From the NCBI RefSeq assembly GCF_013410745.1, contig NZ_JACCFY010000001.1, positions 930,001-994,000 of the forward strand: a stretch of 64,000 nt of DNA, written 5' to 3'. This DNA is from Nesterenkonia xinjiangensis (GTDB taxonomy: Bacteria > Actinomycetota > Actinomycetes > Actinomycetales > Micrococcaceae). Shown piece by piece: positions 1-9,299 of this stretch (position 1 is its first letter; each line of letters opens with the position of its first letter). A program made the translations under genes and the position numbers. Below the pieces are notes generated by a model that worked only from the letters and a program-made list of their open reading frames with translations, did not search any database and was not told the DNA's origin.

Positions 1-495
<495 letters not shown>

Positions 496-510
496 GAGGA
501 TCGGGCCTCC

Positions 511-1299
511 CTACTTCTTCTTGGGCGACCGCTGCTCCATGCGGCGAGCCAGGATGGACAGCGGCACGGTGATCAGCAGGTAGCAGACGCCGGCGGCCAC
601 CAGGGGGGTCAGACCCGCCTGGTAGATGTTGATGCCGTCGCGGCCGAACTTCGTCAGCTCAGCCGCACCAGCGGTCAGTCCGACCACGAAGATCAGCGAG
701 GAGTCCTTGGTCAGCAGGATGGCCTCGTTGGTCAGCGGGGGCAGCACGATGCGGAACGCCTGCGGGATCTGGATGGAGACCATCGCCCGCCATGCCGGCA
801 TCCCCAGCGCCCGCGCGGCCTCGACCTGGCCCTTCGGCACGGCCTGCAGGCCGGCGCGCAGAGTCTCGGCGATGTATGCGCTGGCCACCAGCCCCAACGC
901 CGAACCGGCGATCTGCAGGGAGTTCAGGTTCCAGCCGAAGGCGATCGAGACGCCGAACCCCAGGGCGAGGAACACCAGGATGGCGGGAATGCCACGGAAG
1001 AACTCGATGTAGGCCGTCGCCAGCCAGCGGTAGACCGGGAAGCTGGAGAGCTTCATCAGCGCCAGCAGGGTTCCACCGAGCAGGCCGAGCACGAAGCCGA
1101 CCGCCGTGTACTGCAGGGTGTTGATCAGCCCGACGGTGATGATCTCGGGGAACATCGGGCGGACGCGCTCGATGTCGAAGAAGCTCCGATGGATCGCCGT
1201 CCAGTCGATGATGATGATCAGCACGATCACCAGGGCGATGAACAGCCCGGCCTGGATCCCCAGGCTCAGCCGCGCTCGTTGACGGGTCGTCAGTGCCAT
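511..1299 (-). CDS. Polar amino-acid ABC transporter permease
   Basis: A 262-residue inner-membrane permease of the HisM/GlnP type. It has about five hydrophobic segments and the EAA loop that docks the ATPase (EAARALGMPAWRAM, about residues 161-174, then PPLTNE). The C-terminus is short and basic. It lies 5 nt after the stop of the substrate-binding protein and just before the ATPase, so the three genes form one operon. Length and topology fit the family; a single permease gene suggests it works as a homodimer, as in GlnP-type systems. The substrate is not readable. Confidence 0.93.
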   Translation of the reverse strand: MALTTRQRARLSLGIQAGLFIALVIVLIIIIDWTAIHRSFFDIERVRPMFPEIITVGLINTLQYTAVGFVLGLLGGTLLALMKLSSFPVYRWLATAYIEFFRGIPAILVFLALGFGVSIAFGWNLNSLQIAGSALGLVASAYIAETLRAGLQAVPKGQVEAARALGMPAWRAMVSIQIPQAFRIVLPPLTNEAILLTKDSSLIFVVGLTAGAAELTKFGRDGINIYQAGLTPLVAAGVCYLLITVPLSILARRMEQRSPKKK

Positions 1300-1304
1300 G
1301 AGGG

Positions 1305-2312
1305 TCAGTCGTCGTCCTCGTCGGCGTCCGCGTCGTCTTCAGCCGCGTCGTCCTCAGCCTCGTCGGCGTCAGCGTCGTCCTCGTCGCCGTCGCCCTCTTC
1401 GCTGTCGCCCTCTTCGGGGGTCTCGCCGCCGCCGAACCAGAGGTCCTCGATCTCGGCCATGTAGCCGCCGGACTCCATCTCGGCCAGGATCTCGTCGACG
1501 ACGTCGATCAGCTCCTGGTTCTCCAGCTGCGCCGCGATGCCGAGCTGCTCGCCGGTGTCGATCTCCTCGACGAACTCGGAGCTGTCATCCTCGCCGGCCT
1601 GGTAGCCGAGGATGGAGATGTTGCCGATCGCGGCCTCGACCTGCCCGGACTCGAGGCCCTGGATGAGCAGCCCGGAGTCCGGGTAGGAACGGATCTGGTA
1701 GCCCTGCTCCTCGGCATAGTCCTCACCGGTGGTGTCAGCCTGGACTCCCACGTTGATCGAGTCGTCGATGTCCTCCAGCGAGCCGATGCCGGCGTCACCG
1801 GCGGCGAGCAGGCCGAGGTTGTCATCCAGGTAGGGATCGGAGAAGAGCATGTTCCCGGCGCGTTCCTCGGTGATGGTCATCCCGGAGATCGCCAGGTCGC
1901 AGGTCTCGGCGTTCAGCGCCACCCCGGACTGGATGCCCTCGAAGCTGGTCTGCACCACCTCGAGCTCGACATCGAGCACACTGGCGAGGCCCTCAGCGAT
2001 GTCGATGTCGAAGCCGACGACCGTGCCTTCCTCGTCGTAGTACTCGAAGGGCGGGTACGGTACGTCCGAGCAGACGGTGAGGGTCCCCTCGTTGATGAGC
2101 TCGACGTCGTCGACCTCGAGGTCCAGCTCAGCGTCGACCTGGGACTCGGCCTCGACCTCGTCGTCCTCACCGTCACCGCCGCAGGCGGTCAGAGCCAGGG
2201 CGGCGATGGCGGTCACGCCCAGGCTCTTGGCGATCGGGGTGCGGCGTGAGCCGACGGGCTGGGCGAGCGCGACGCTGCGCTCGTCGAACTCGGTCTCAGT
2301 GGTGCTGGGCAT
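1305..2312 (-). CDS. Amino-acid ABC transporter substrate-binding lipoprotein with a poly-acidic C-terminal tail
   Basis: Extracytoplasmic solute receptor of the family-3 (SBP_bac_3) type, 335 residues. A basic n-region, a hydrophobic stretch and the lipobox LTAC (Cys44) mark it as a lipoprotein. The mature domain starts with the family hallmark GTLTVCSDVPYPPFEYYDEE and ends near residue 298. The last 37 or so residues are almost only Asp, Glu, Ala and Gly, with no obvious fold; such a tail is not part of the family. The linker after the lipobox is also strongly acidic. A purine-rich AGGGGA lies about 6 nt before the ATG. First gene of the transporter operon. The tail may be a halotolerance or cation-binding adaptation (inference). 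Confidence 0.92.
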   Translation of the reverse strand: MPSTTETEFDERSVALAQPVGSRRTPIAKSLGVTAIAALALTACGGDGEDDEVEAESQVDAELDLEVDDVELINEGTLTVCSDVPYPPFEYYDEEGTVVGFDIDIAEGLASVLDVELEVVQTSFEGIQSGVALNAETCDLAISGMTITEERAGNMLFSDPYLDDNLGLLAAGDAGIGSLEDIDDSINVGVQADTTGEDYAEEQGYQIRSYPDSGLLIQGLESGQVEAAIGNISILGYQAGEDDSSEFVEEIDTGEQLGIAAQLENQELIDVVDEILAEMESGGYMAEIEDLWFGGGETPEEGDSEEGDGDEDDADADEAEDDAAEDDADADEDDD

Positions 2313-2436
2313 GAGGTGTCCCCTGTTCGGTCGTGCGCATGGGCCGCTGGGATGCGGTCGCGGCGAATCTGTGTGGCGATTATACGGTGCCGTTCGGCTC
2401 GCGGGGTCGAACCCGGCGGCTGATCCGGCAGAAGTC

Positions 2437-2883
2437 TCAGAGCGTGACGCTGACCTGGGACTTCACGAGGACCTTCGTGCCGTCCAGGCTCACGGTGAGG
2501 TCGATCCGTGCCGTCGAGGCCTCGACGTCGACCACTCCGACCTTGCCGCTGACCTGCAGCGTGGCCGTCGGGGCGTCCGGAGCACCGGTGTCGGCGTCGG
2601 GCACCGGGACCGGCTTGGTGAACCGCGCCTGGTAGTCGCTCACGCGTCCGGGATCGCCTACCCATTCGGTGACCAGGTCCACGGCCAGGCCCATGGTGAG
2701 CATGCCGTGGGCGATGACGCCGTCCAGCCCGACTTCGCGGGCGAAGCGCTCGTTCCAGTGGATGGGGTTGTGGTCGCCGGAGGCGGCGGCGTAGCGGATC
2801 AGGTCCGCCCGCGAGAGCTGGATCTCGCGGCTGCCGATCTCCTGACCCTTCTCCAGGGTGCTGATCCGGGGTGCGGGGCTCAT
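2437..2883 (-). CDS. MaoC-family dehydratase (HadB-like)
   Basis: A 148-residue hot-dog-fold protein of the MaoC/R-specific enoyl hydratase family. The hydratase motif is visible in YAAASGDHNPIHWN (about residues 31-44), with the catalytic Asp and His, followed by GVIAHGMLTMGLA. Together with the preceding gene it looks like a HadA/HadB-type pair, which dehydrates 3-hydroxyacyl-thioesters in fatty-acid elongation. Its ATG overlaps the stop of the upstream partner by 4 nt (ATGA), implying translational coupling and a 1:1 complex. The exact acyl substrate is unknown. Confidence 0.85.
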   Translation of the reverse strand: MSPAPRISTLEKGQEIGSREIQLSRADLIRYAAASGDHNPIHWNERFAREVGLDGVIAHGMLTMGLAVDLVTEWVGDPGRVSDYQARFTKPVPVPDADTGAPDAPTATLQVSGKVGVVDVEASTARIDLTVSLDGTKVLVKSQVSVTL

Positions 2884-3341
2884 GCGCTCTCCTCCTCGTC
2901 GTCGGCACGCACCAGCAGCGAGGAGGTCACGGTGCTGCGCGCCTCGCCCTCGGCGGTGGTGATCTCGACCCTGGTGGTGACCATGGCACCGGCTCCCATG
3001 AGGCGGATGCGGTCCAGGGTGACCTGGGCGTTCAGCGTGTCCCCGGCAAGGATCGGGGAATGGTGGGTGAACCGTTCATCGGCATGGACCACGCGCGAGA
3101 AGTCGATGCCGACCTCGCTGTCGGCGACGACGGCCGCCTCGGCACGCTGGGCGACCACGACGGCGAAGGTCGGCGGGGCGACCAGGTCACGGTGTCCCAA
3201 TGCGGTGGCAGCGTCGACGTCGTGGTGGGCCGGGTGCTCGGACTTGACCGCACCAGCGAACTCACGGATCGCCTCCCGGCTGACCTGGTACGGCGCGGCG
3301 GACGGGTAGACCCGTCCCTCCGCCTCGGTGTTGATGCTCAC
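2880..3341 (-). CDS. MaoC-like N-terminal (FAS1-like) dehydratase domain protein (HadA-like)
   Basis: A 153-residue hot-dog protein of the FAS1-like dehydratase type, which usually forms the non-catalytic, substrate-binding half of a HadAB heterodimer. Family features include the early RVYPSAAPYQVSREAIREFA helix, the APPTFAVVV strand and the FTHHSPILAGDTL segment. It begins with GTG (3341) 2 nt after the stop of a small membrane-protein gene and overlaps the catalytic MaoC partner by 4 nt. The three genes therefore look like one transcript. It could serve fatty-acid synthesis or degradation; the sequence does not decide. Confidence 0.82.
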   Translation of the reverse strand: MSINTEAEGRVYPSAAPYQVSREAIREFAGAVKSEHPAHHDVDAATALGHRDLVAPPTFAVVVAQRAEAAVVADSEVGIDFSRVVHADERFTHHSPILAGDTLNAQVTLDRIRLMGAGAMVTTRVEITTAEGEARSTVTSSLLVRADDEEESA

Positions 3342-3343
3342 GC

Positions 3344-3619
3344 TCAGCGGCCTCTCTTCCTCGACGTGCCCGCACGGGCCTGGATGATCTGCTTGGCCTG
3401 CCGCTTGCGGAGCAGGATGGAGATCAGGTGGCTGATGATGCCCAGCCCGATCAGCGCCAGCCCGGCCCCACGCAGCGTCGGTTCAAGGTCCGGTCCGACG
3501 GCGACGGCCGCCAGCACCACGAGCACCACGCCGAGGAAGGTGGAGAAGATCCCCAGCAGCAGGGTTCGCCGATAGGCGGGGGTCCCGTTGCTCCACGGGT
3601 CCAGGGTGGGTGTGCTCAT
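3344..3619 (-). CDS. Small two-helix membrane protein
   Basis: A 91-residue protein of unknown function with two hydrophobic helices (about residues 19-42 and 49-70) and a basic, Arg/Lys-rich cytoplasmic tail (RKRQAKQIIQ and onward). I chose ATG 3619; the longer open frame upstream overlaps the chelatase gene and is only a shadow. It precedes the HadA/HadB-like pair by 2 nt, so it is probably cotranscribed with it and with the chelatase 10 nt upstream. No catalytic motif is visible. Confidence 0.7.
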   Translation of the reverse strand: MSTPTLDPWSNGTPAYRRTLLLGIFSTFLGVVLVVLAAVAVGPDLEPTLRGAGLALIGLGIISHLISILLRKRQAKQIIQARAGTSRKRGR

Positions 3620-3629
3620 CGGCCCAATC

Positions 3630-4391
3630 CTACCGGCCGCGGTACCGGTCCAGGATGATGTCCACCAGCTCCGAGGGGGAGGCCGACGGATGCTCGATGT
3701 CCTCAGGGGCCGGGAGCAGCGGGGCGGTGGTGAAGTCCGCCTGGGCCTTCTCCAGCAGATCCTGGAAGTAACCCGGCGCCAGCAGATAGCTGACGACGAC
3801 GACCCGTCCCTCCCCCGCACCGTCAGCGTGCTGCCTCGCACCCGCGACGGCCTCGGCCACCGTGGGCTTCGCCGCGGCAAGGAAGGCGACCTCCACCTCG
3901 GCGTCCAGCCGGACGGCGAGGCGCCGGCCCATCTCGTGGCAGTCCTCCACGGCGGCGGCGTCGGAGGAGCCGGCGACGCCGAGGATGATCGTGTCTCGCT
4001 CCGGATCGGCCCCGGCCTCCTCCAGGCGCCGGACCAGCAGCTCCACGAGCCGGTCATCGGGGCCCAGGGCGCCGGCGATGGTGACCTCGCGGCCGACGTC
4101 GGCGGTCTCCTTCTTCAGGTCCACGTTGACGTGGTACCCGGCGGAGAGCAGCACCGGCACGACGACGGCCGGCAGCTGCGCGGGCAGGTCCGCGAGGGTG
4201 GCCGGCACATCGGGATCCTGGACGTCCACATGCCCCAGTCTGACCTCGGCGCCCAGCCTCTGGTCGCGGGCCGCCGTAGCGACGTCGTCGACCAGTCTGC
4301 GCACCACGGCCTGCCCCGACGGGTTGGAGGTGCCGTGGGAGATGGCGGCCAGCGCGGGGAGGAGCTCCGTGCTCAGGGAGGGGTCACTCAT
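3630..4391 (-). CDS. Sirohydrochlorin chelatase (SirB/CbiX family)
   Basis: Class II chelatase of 253 residues with two repeated halves. It inserts Fe2+ (siroheme) or Co2+ (cobalamin) into sirohydrochlorin. The catalytic-type histidine sits in ISHGTSNPSG (about residues 17-26); LLSAGYHVNVD (about 82-92) supplies the second metal-side histidine; the C-terminal half carries ILGVAGSSD and LLAPGYFQD. AAGGAC precedes the ATG by a suitable distance. No sulfite reductase or cob genes lie in the window, so the metal cannot be assigned; siroheme synthesis is the commoner role in this lineage. Confidence 0.85.
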   Translation of the reverse strand: MSDPSLSTELLPALAAISHGTSNPSGQAVVRRLVDDVATAARDQRLGAEVRLGHVDVQDPDVPATLADLPAQLPAVVVPVLLSAGYHVNVDLKKETADVGREVTIAGALGPDDRLVELLVRRLEEAGADPERDTIILGVAGSSDAAAVEDCHEMGRRLAVRLDAEVEVAFLAAAKPTVAEAVAGARQHADGAGEGRVVVVSYLLAPGYFQDLLEKAQADFTTAPLLPAPEDIEHPSASPSELVDIILDRYRGR

Positions 4392-4476
4392 GGCGGGTCC
4401 TTCCGGAAGATTCCTGCTGCTGACCCCAGCCTAGGACGGATGTGTGACACACCCGTGAACGCGACGTCTCGCGGCG

Positions 4477-6540
4477 TCACGGCCCCGGTGAGGAGAACAC
4501 GACCACGGATTGGGCCCCGATCCTCTGGCCGCCGGACCTGCCGGGCTCGGCCTCGCCGCCGGAGTCGATCTCGAAGCGCCACTGCAGATCCTCGGGGAGA
4601 CGCACCTCCACCGCGTCACCGAGGTTGAGCACGACCGCGACGGCACCGGGCAGAGCCTCGCCGGTCGGGTCGCCGGCGGCCCCGCGCAACACCGCGATGA
4701 TCGTGCGGAGCTCCGGATCCTCCCAATGCTCCTCAGTGGCCGGCTCGCCGTCCGCGCTCAGCCAGAGGACGTCCGGGTCTCCCCCGGCGCGGGCGCCCCC
4801 GTGCAGGAAGGTCCGCTGGCGCAGGATCGGCAGCCGCCACCGGACCTCGATCAGGCCGGCGACGACGTCGAAGAGCTTCTGATCTGGCGAGGACCAGTCG
4901 ATCCAGCCGATCTCGTTGTCCTGCGCGTAGGCGTTGTTGTTGCCGCCCTGGGTGTTGCCGATCTCGTCCCCGGCCAGCAGCATGGGCACACCCTGCGAGA
5001 CGAGCAGGGTCGCGAGCATCGCCCGCACCCGCCGCGAGCGGGCCGCGAGCACGCCGGGGTCATCGGTCGGGCCCTCCACGCCGAGATTGTCGGAGTGGTT
5101 CTCGCTGTGCCCGTCGCGACCGTCCTCGAGATTCGCCTCGTTGTGCCGCGCGGTGTAGGAGACGACGTCGGCGAGGGTGAACCCGTCGTGGGCGGTGATG
5201 AAGTTGATCGACGCCGTGGGGGCACGTCCTGAGTGGTCGAAGGCCGCGGCTGATCCGAGCAGCCGTTCACCGAGGGCTCTCACCGCGTGCTGGTCGCCGC
5301 GCCATGCCCGGCGCACGTCGTCGCGGAAGCCGTCATTCCATTCCGACCACGGATGCGGGTATCCCCCGAGCTGATAGCCGTCGGGCCCGAGGTCCCACGG
5401 CTCGGCGATGAGCTTGACGTCGGCGAGCACCGGATCCTGCCCGGCCGCCTGGAAGAAGGCCGCCCTCGGGTCAAATCCGTCGGGGCCGCGCCCCACGGCG
5501 GTGGCCAGGTCGAAGCGGAAGCCGTCGATCCCGTAGCGCGTCGCCCAGTGGCGCAGGCTGTCCAGCACCAGACGCAGCACAGTGGGTCGTTCAGTCGCCA
5601 CGGTGTTCCCGGTGCCGGTGTCGTCGATGTGCGTGCCATCGTGCAGCCGGTAGTAGCCGGAGGCGTCGAGCCCGCGCAGACTGAGCGTCGGTCCGCCGTC
5701 CCCACCCTCTCCGGTGTGGTTGCAGACGACGTCGATGAACACCTCGATGCCCGCCTCGTGCAATGCGTGCACCAGGCCGCGAATCTCGGCGTCGGCGTCG
5801 CGGATCGCGTAGCGCGGCTCCGGCGCGTGCCAGGCGATCGGCTGGTACCCCCAGTAGTTGCTCAGGCCACGCTCGACGATGTGCTCATCGTCGAGGAACG
5901 CCTGCACCGGCAGCAGCTCGACGGCGGTGACGCCGAGCGAGGTCAGGTGGTCGATGATCGCGGGGTGAGCGATCCCGGAGTAGGTGCCGCGCAGCTCCTC
6001 CGGGACCTCGGGGTGCATCGCGGTGAGCCCTTTGGCGTGCGCCTCGTAGATGACGAGATCGGCGACGTCGTGGCGTGGCCGGTTCGCGGCAGGGTCGGGC
6101 CCGGCGGGCTCTCCGAGGACGATCCCCTTCGGCACGGCGGGAGCACTGTCGGGCCTGTCGCGGGCGAGCGTGACTGAGCCGTCGTCGGGTTCCTGCACCC
6201 GGGAGTCCGACATGAGCCGGTCCCACCGCGCCGGCGCGTCGAGGGCGCGTGCATAGGGGTCGATCAGCAGCTTCTGCTCGTCGAAGCAGAGACCCTGCTC
6301 GGGCGCGAAGGGACCGTCGGCGCGGAGGCCGTAGCGTGCGCCCGCCTCGATGCCCCTGACGTGGGCGTGCCAGACGCCGCCGGCGTGGTGGGGCAGCGGG
6401 ATCCGCTCTTCCTGCTCACCTTCGAAGAGGCAGAGCCAGACGCGTTCGGCATCGGGGGCCCAGACGGCGACGTTCGCGCCCTCTTCGGACAGGGTGATGC
6501 CCAGCGGCCAGGGGCGGCCGCGAGAGACACGGTCCTTCAC
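4477..6540 (-). CDS. glgX: Glycogen debranching enzyme GlgX
   Basis: GH13 isoamylase-type debranching enzyme, 687 residues, which hydrolyses alpha-1,6 branches of phosphorylase-trimmed glycogen in the cytoplasm. An N-terminal CBM48-like domain (ITLSEEGANVAVWAPDAERV) precedes the TIM barrel. Catalytic blocks are DGFRFDLA (nucleophile Asp), LIAEPWD (acid/base Glu) and ITAHDGFTL (transition-state Asp), and VVCNHTGEG is region I. I chose GTG at 6540, which overlaps the glgA stop by 4 nt (GTGA); the open frame upstream of it lies inside glgA. Last gene of glgP-B-C-A-X. The order and pairing resemble proteobacterial operons. Confidence 0.93.
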   Translation of the reverse strand: MKDRVSRGRPWPLGITLSEEGANVAVWAPDAERVWLCLFEGEQEERIPLPHHAGGVWHAHVRGIEAGARYGLRADGPFAPEQGLCFDEQKLLIDPYARALDAPARWDRLMSDSRVQEPDDGSVTLARDRPDSAPAVPKGIVLGEPAGPDPAANRPRHDVADLVIYEAHAKGLTAMHPEVPEELRGTYSGIAHPAIIDHLTSLGVTAVELLPVQAFLDDEHIVERGLSNYWGYQPIAWHAPEPRYAIRDADAEIRGLVHALHEAGIEVFIDVVCNHTGEGGDGGPTLSLRGLDASGYYRLHDGTHIDDTGTGNTVATERPTVLRLVLDSLRHWATRYGIDGFRFDLATAVGRGPDGFDPRAAFFQAAGQDPVLADVKLIAEPWDLGPDGYQLGGYPHPWSEWNDGFRDDVRRAWRGDQHAVRALGERLLGSAAAFDHSGRAPTASINFITAHDGFTLADVVSYTARHNEANLEDGRDGHSENHSDNLGVEGPTDDPGVLAARSRRVRAMLATLLVSQGVPMLLAGDEIGNTQGGNNNAYAQDNEIGWIDWSSPDQKLFDVVAGLIEVRWRLPILRQRTFLHGGARAGGDPDVLWLSADGEPATEEHWEDPELRTIIAVLRGAAGDPTGEALPGAVAVVLNLGDAVEVRLPEDLQWRFEIDSGGEAEPGRSGGQRIGAQSVVVFSSPGP

Positions 6541-7985
6541 CGCACCAGCTCCTGGAACAGCTGGGCATATTGCGCACCCGAGGCGGCCCAGTCCACCGGC
6601 GTGGTCATCGCGCGGTCGCGCACCTCTCGCCACGCCTCCTGGTCCTGGTAGAGGCTCGCGGCGCGGTCGAGCGCATCCCTGAGCCCTGTGGTGCTGATGT
6701 CGGTGAACGTGAACCCTGTGGCCGTGCCGGACGCGCGGTGCTCGTCCGTGGAGTCCACGACCGTGTCGCGCAGCCCACCTGTGGACGCGACGAGCGGCAG
6801 CGTGCCGTACCGCAGGCCGTAGAGCTGCGTCAGGCCGCACGGCTCGAACCGTGACGGCACGAGCACGAGGTCACCACCGGCGAACATCCGGTGGCTGAGC
6901 GGCTCGTCATAGCCGATGCGCACCCCGACGGCGTCGGGACGGTGCGCGGCGACCTCGCGGAGGCTCTGCTCATGGCCGGGGTCTCCGGAACCGAGCACGA
7001 CGACCGCCCCGCCTCCCTCCACGAAGGCGGGCAGCGCCTCGAGCAGCATGTCGACACCCTTCTGATGGGTCAGACGTGTGACGACGACGGCGAGCGGTCC
7101 GGACGGCTCCGCGAGCCCGAACTCCTTCAGCAGCGAGGCGCGATTCTCAGCCTTGGGGCCGGGCGACGCGGCCGAGTACGGCGTCGTGTGCGGATCCCGC
7201 GCCGGGTCCCACACGGTGGCGTCGATGCCGTTGACGATTCCGTGCATCTCCCCACGATCCCGACGCTCCGCGACGACGCCCTCGAGACCGAAGCCGAACT
7301 GGGGCGTCGTGAGCTCCTCCGCATAGGTCCGGCTGACAGTCGTGAGCCGCGAGGCATGCACCATCCCGGCCTTCAGCGCGCTGACGGCGCCGTGGTATTC
7401 GATACCCCCAGGGTGGAAGTCACCTGTCGGCAGGTTCAGACGGTCCAGCTGGTCAGCGTCGAAGACGCCCTGGAACGCGATGTTGTGGATCGTCATCACA
7501 CTCGGAACAGCGGATCCGGCGTACCTGAGGTACGCCGGCACGAGCCCGGCCTGCCAGTCGTGGGCGTGCACGATGTCGGGGCGCCATCGGTCGCTCGTGC
7601 CCTCGATCGCGATCTGCGCGGCGGCCCAGCTCAGCGCCGCGAAACGCAGGTGGTTATCCGGATGGTCGTGATGATCGACGGAGTAGGGACCACCGGGCCG
7701 GTCGAACAGGTGGGGCGCGTCCAACAGCAGCACCTCGAATCCGTCGGCCGTGCACGCGCGCACACATGCTGGCCCACCGAACAGGTCGTCGCTGCGCCAG
7801 ATGCGGCGGGATCGGACTGCCCCCTCGAGCACGGTGGGGTAGGCCGGCATCAGCACACGCGAGCGCCAGCCGTGAGATTCCAGCGCCCCGGGGAGGGCGC
7901 CCACCACGTCGGCCAGGCCCCCGGTCTTCATCAGGGGCGCACACTCCGACGCGACGGAGAGCACTCGACCACGCAGGCGGGGCAT
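6537..7985 (-). CDS. glgA: Glycogen synthase GlgA (GT5 type)
   Basis: ADP-glucose:glycogen glucosyltransferase, 482 residues. The ADP-glucose-binding KTGGLADV motif sits near the N-terminus (about residues 17-24); later blocks are VHAHDWQAGLVP, HGIVNGID, TRLTHQKGVD and the C-terminal PSRFEPCGLTQLYGLRYG. These are the GT5 (bacterial/plant) enzyme, not the shorter GT4 'GlgA' usual in actinobacteria. The ATG at 7985 is preceded by GAAAGGA at good spacing; a GTG 21 nt further upstream lacks one. It follows glgC by 30 nt and overlaps glgX. Confidence 0.94.
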   Translation of the reverse strand: MPRLRGRVLSVASECAPLMKTGGLADVVGALPGALESHGWRSRVLMPAYPTVLEGAVRSRRIWRSDDLFGGPACVRACTADGFEVLLLDAPHLFDRPGGPYSVDHHDHPDNHLRFAALSWAAAQIAIEGTSDRWRPDIVHAHDWQAGLVPAYLRYAGSAVPSVMTIHNIAFQGVFDADQLDRLNLPTGDFHPGGIEYHGAVSALKAGMVHASRLTTVSRTYAEELTTPQFGFGLEGVVAERRDRGEMHGIVNGIDATVWDPARDPHTTPYSAASPGPKAENRASLLKEFGLAEPSGPLAVVVTRLTHQKGVDMLLEALPAFVEGGGAVVVLGSGDPGHEQSLREVAAHRPDAVGVRIGYDEPLSHRMFAGGDLVLVPSRFEPCGLTQLYGLRYGTLPLVASTGGLRDTVVDSTDEHRASGTATGFTFTDISTTGLRDALDRAASLYQDQEAWREVRDRAMTTPVDWAASGAQYAQLFQELVR

Positions 7986-8015
7986 AGGGGGTCCTTTCAG
8001 GGGCACCAGGACAGA

Positions 8016-9299
8016 CTAGTCGAGCGCGGCGGCGCGGCGGTCGAGCATATCCTGCGTGATGAGCGTCACCCCTTTCGCGGTGCGCCGGAACCACTTCGCG
8101 TCTTCTTCCGGATCCTGACCGATCACCAGGTGGTTGGGGATCCGCACACGGCTGTCGATGACGCAGCGGCTCAGCTGCGCATGCCGGCCCACCTCGGCGT
8201 ACGGCAGCGCGACGACGTGATCGAGGGTCGAATAGGAGTGCACCCGGTTCCCCGTGAAGAGCAGAGAATTGTGCACGTCGGAGCCGCTGATGATGGTGTC
8301 CCCTGAGATCAGCGACTGGATCGCCTGCCCCCGACGGTCCTCCTCGTCATGGATGAACTTCGCCGGCGGCGTGTGCTCGGCGTAGGTCCAGATCGGCCAC
8401 TTCTGGTCATACAGGTCCAGGGGCGGCACGAACTCCGTGAGGTCGATGTTGGCCTGCCAGAACGAGTCGATCGTCCCGACGTCACGCCAATAAGGGCTGG
8501 TCTCGAGACCGCTCATGACGCATGACTCGCTGAATCGGTGTGCGTATGCGGCGCCGCGACTGACCAGCAGCGGAATGAGGTCATGGCCGAAGTCATGGCT
8601 CGACTCCGCGTCGTTCATGTCGTCCAGGAGCAGCCCGCGCAGGAAGTCCCAGTCGAAGACGTAGATGCCCATCGAGGCCAGCGCGACATCCGGATCGCTG
8701 GGAGTGCCGGGCGGGTCGGCCGGCTTCTCGAGGAAGTCGACGATGCGGTCGCGCTCGTCGATGTGCATGACGCCGAAGGCTGTCGCCTCGTGGCGTGGCA
8801 CCGTCAGACAGCCCACGGTGACGTCGGCGCCCGTCTCGACGTGCTGGCGGAGCATCACCTCGTAGTCCATCTTGTACACGTGATCGCCCGCGAGCACGAT
8901 CACGTACTTGACTCCGTAGTCGTCGACGATGTCGATGTTCTGGGTCACCGCGTCCGCGGTGCCGAGGTACCACTTGCCCTCTTCGACGCGCTGGCTGGCG
9001 GGAAGGATGTCCAGGTATTCGTTGCGTTCGGCGCGGAAGAAGCCCCAGCCGCGCTGCATGTGCCGGATCAGCGAATGCGCCTTGTACTGGGTGGCGATCG
9101 CCATCTTGCGGATGCCCGAGTTGAGCGCGTTCGAGAGCGGGAAGTCGATGATCCGCGATTTTCCGCCGAAGTGCACGGCGGGCTTCGCGCGTCTGTCGGT
9201 GAGCTCCTCGAGGCGGCTGCCGCGCCCGCCTGCGAGCACGAAGGCCATGGCCTGACTGGTCAGCCGAGTGGGTGCGCCGGGCTCGATCGAGGTGTTCAT
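8016..9299 (-). CDS. glgC: Glucose-1-phosphate adenylyltransferase GlgC (proteobacterial type)
   Basis: Makes ADP-glucose from ATP and glucose-1-phosphate, the committed step of glycogen synthesis. 427 residues: N-terminal nucleotidyltransferase ([20 protein letters not shown], then KPAVHFGG), catalytic-region [12 protein letters not shown], substrate loop [10 protein letters not shown], and a C-terminal left-handed beta-helix. The wording GRGSRL...[20 protein letters not shown] and DILPASQRV matches the enterobacterial/rhizobial family as I remember it. Actinobacterial GlgC instead reads AGGEGKRL and lacks the ILPA block. The ATG overlaps the glgB stop (ATGA). Confidence 0.94.
   Translation of the reverse strand: MNTSIEPGAPTRLTSQAMAFVLAGGRGSRLEELTDRRAKPAVHFGGKSRIIDFPLSNALNSGIRKMAIATQYKAHSLIRHMQRGWGFFRAERNEYLDILPASQRVEEGKWYLGTADAVTQNIDIVDDYGVKYVIVLAGDHVYKMDYEVMLRQHVETGADVTVGCLTVPRHEATAFGVMHIDERDRIVDFLEKPADPPGTPSDPDVALASMGIYVFDWDFLRGLLLDDMNDAESSHDFGHDLIPLLVSRGAAYAHRFSESCVMSGLETSPYWRDVGTIDSFWQANIDLTEFVPPLDLYDQKWPIWTYAEHTPPAKFIHDEEDRRGQAIQSLISGDTIISGSDVHNSLLFTGNRVHSYSTLDHVVALPYAEVGRHAQLSRCVIDSRVRIPNHLVIGQDPEEDAKWFRRTAKGVTLITQDMLDRRAAALD

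Noticed and set aside
1298-1666. Arg-rich open frame on the plus strand
   Set aside because: It is the reverse of the acidic tail of the substrate-binding protein; low complexity and antisense to a real gene.
4392-4476. Possible attachment-site copy of the tRNA-Met 3' end at the far end of the glycogen operon
   Set aside because: The 85 nt between glgX and the chelatase gene show no recognisable match to the tRNA-Met T-arm or acceptor, and no integrase gene is present.
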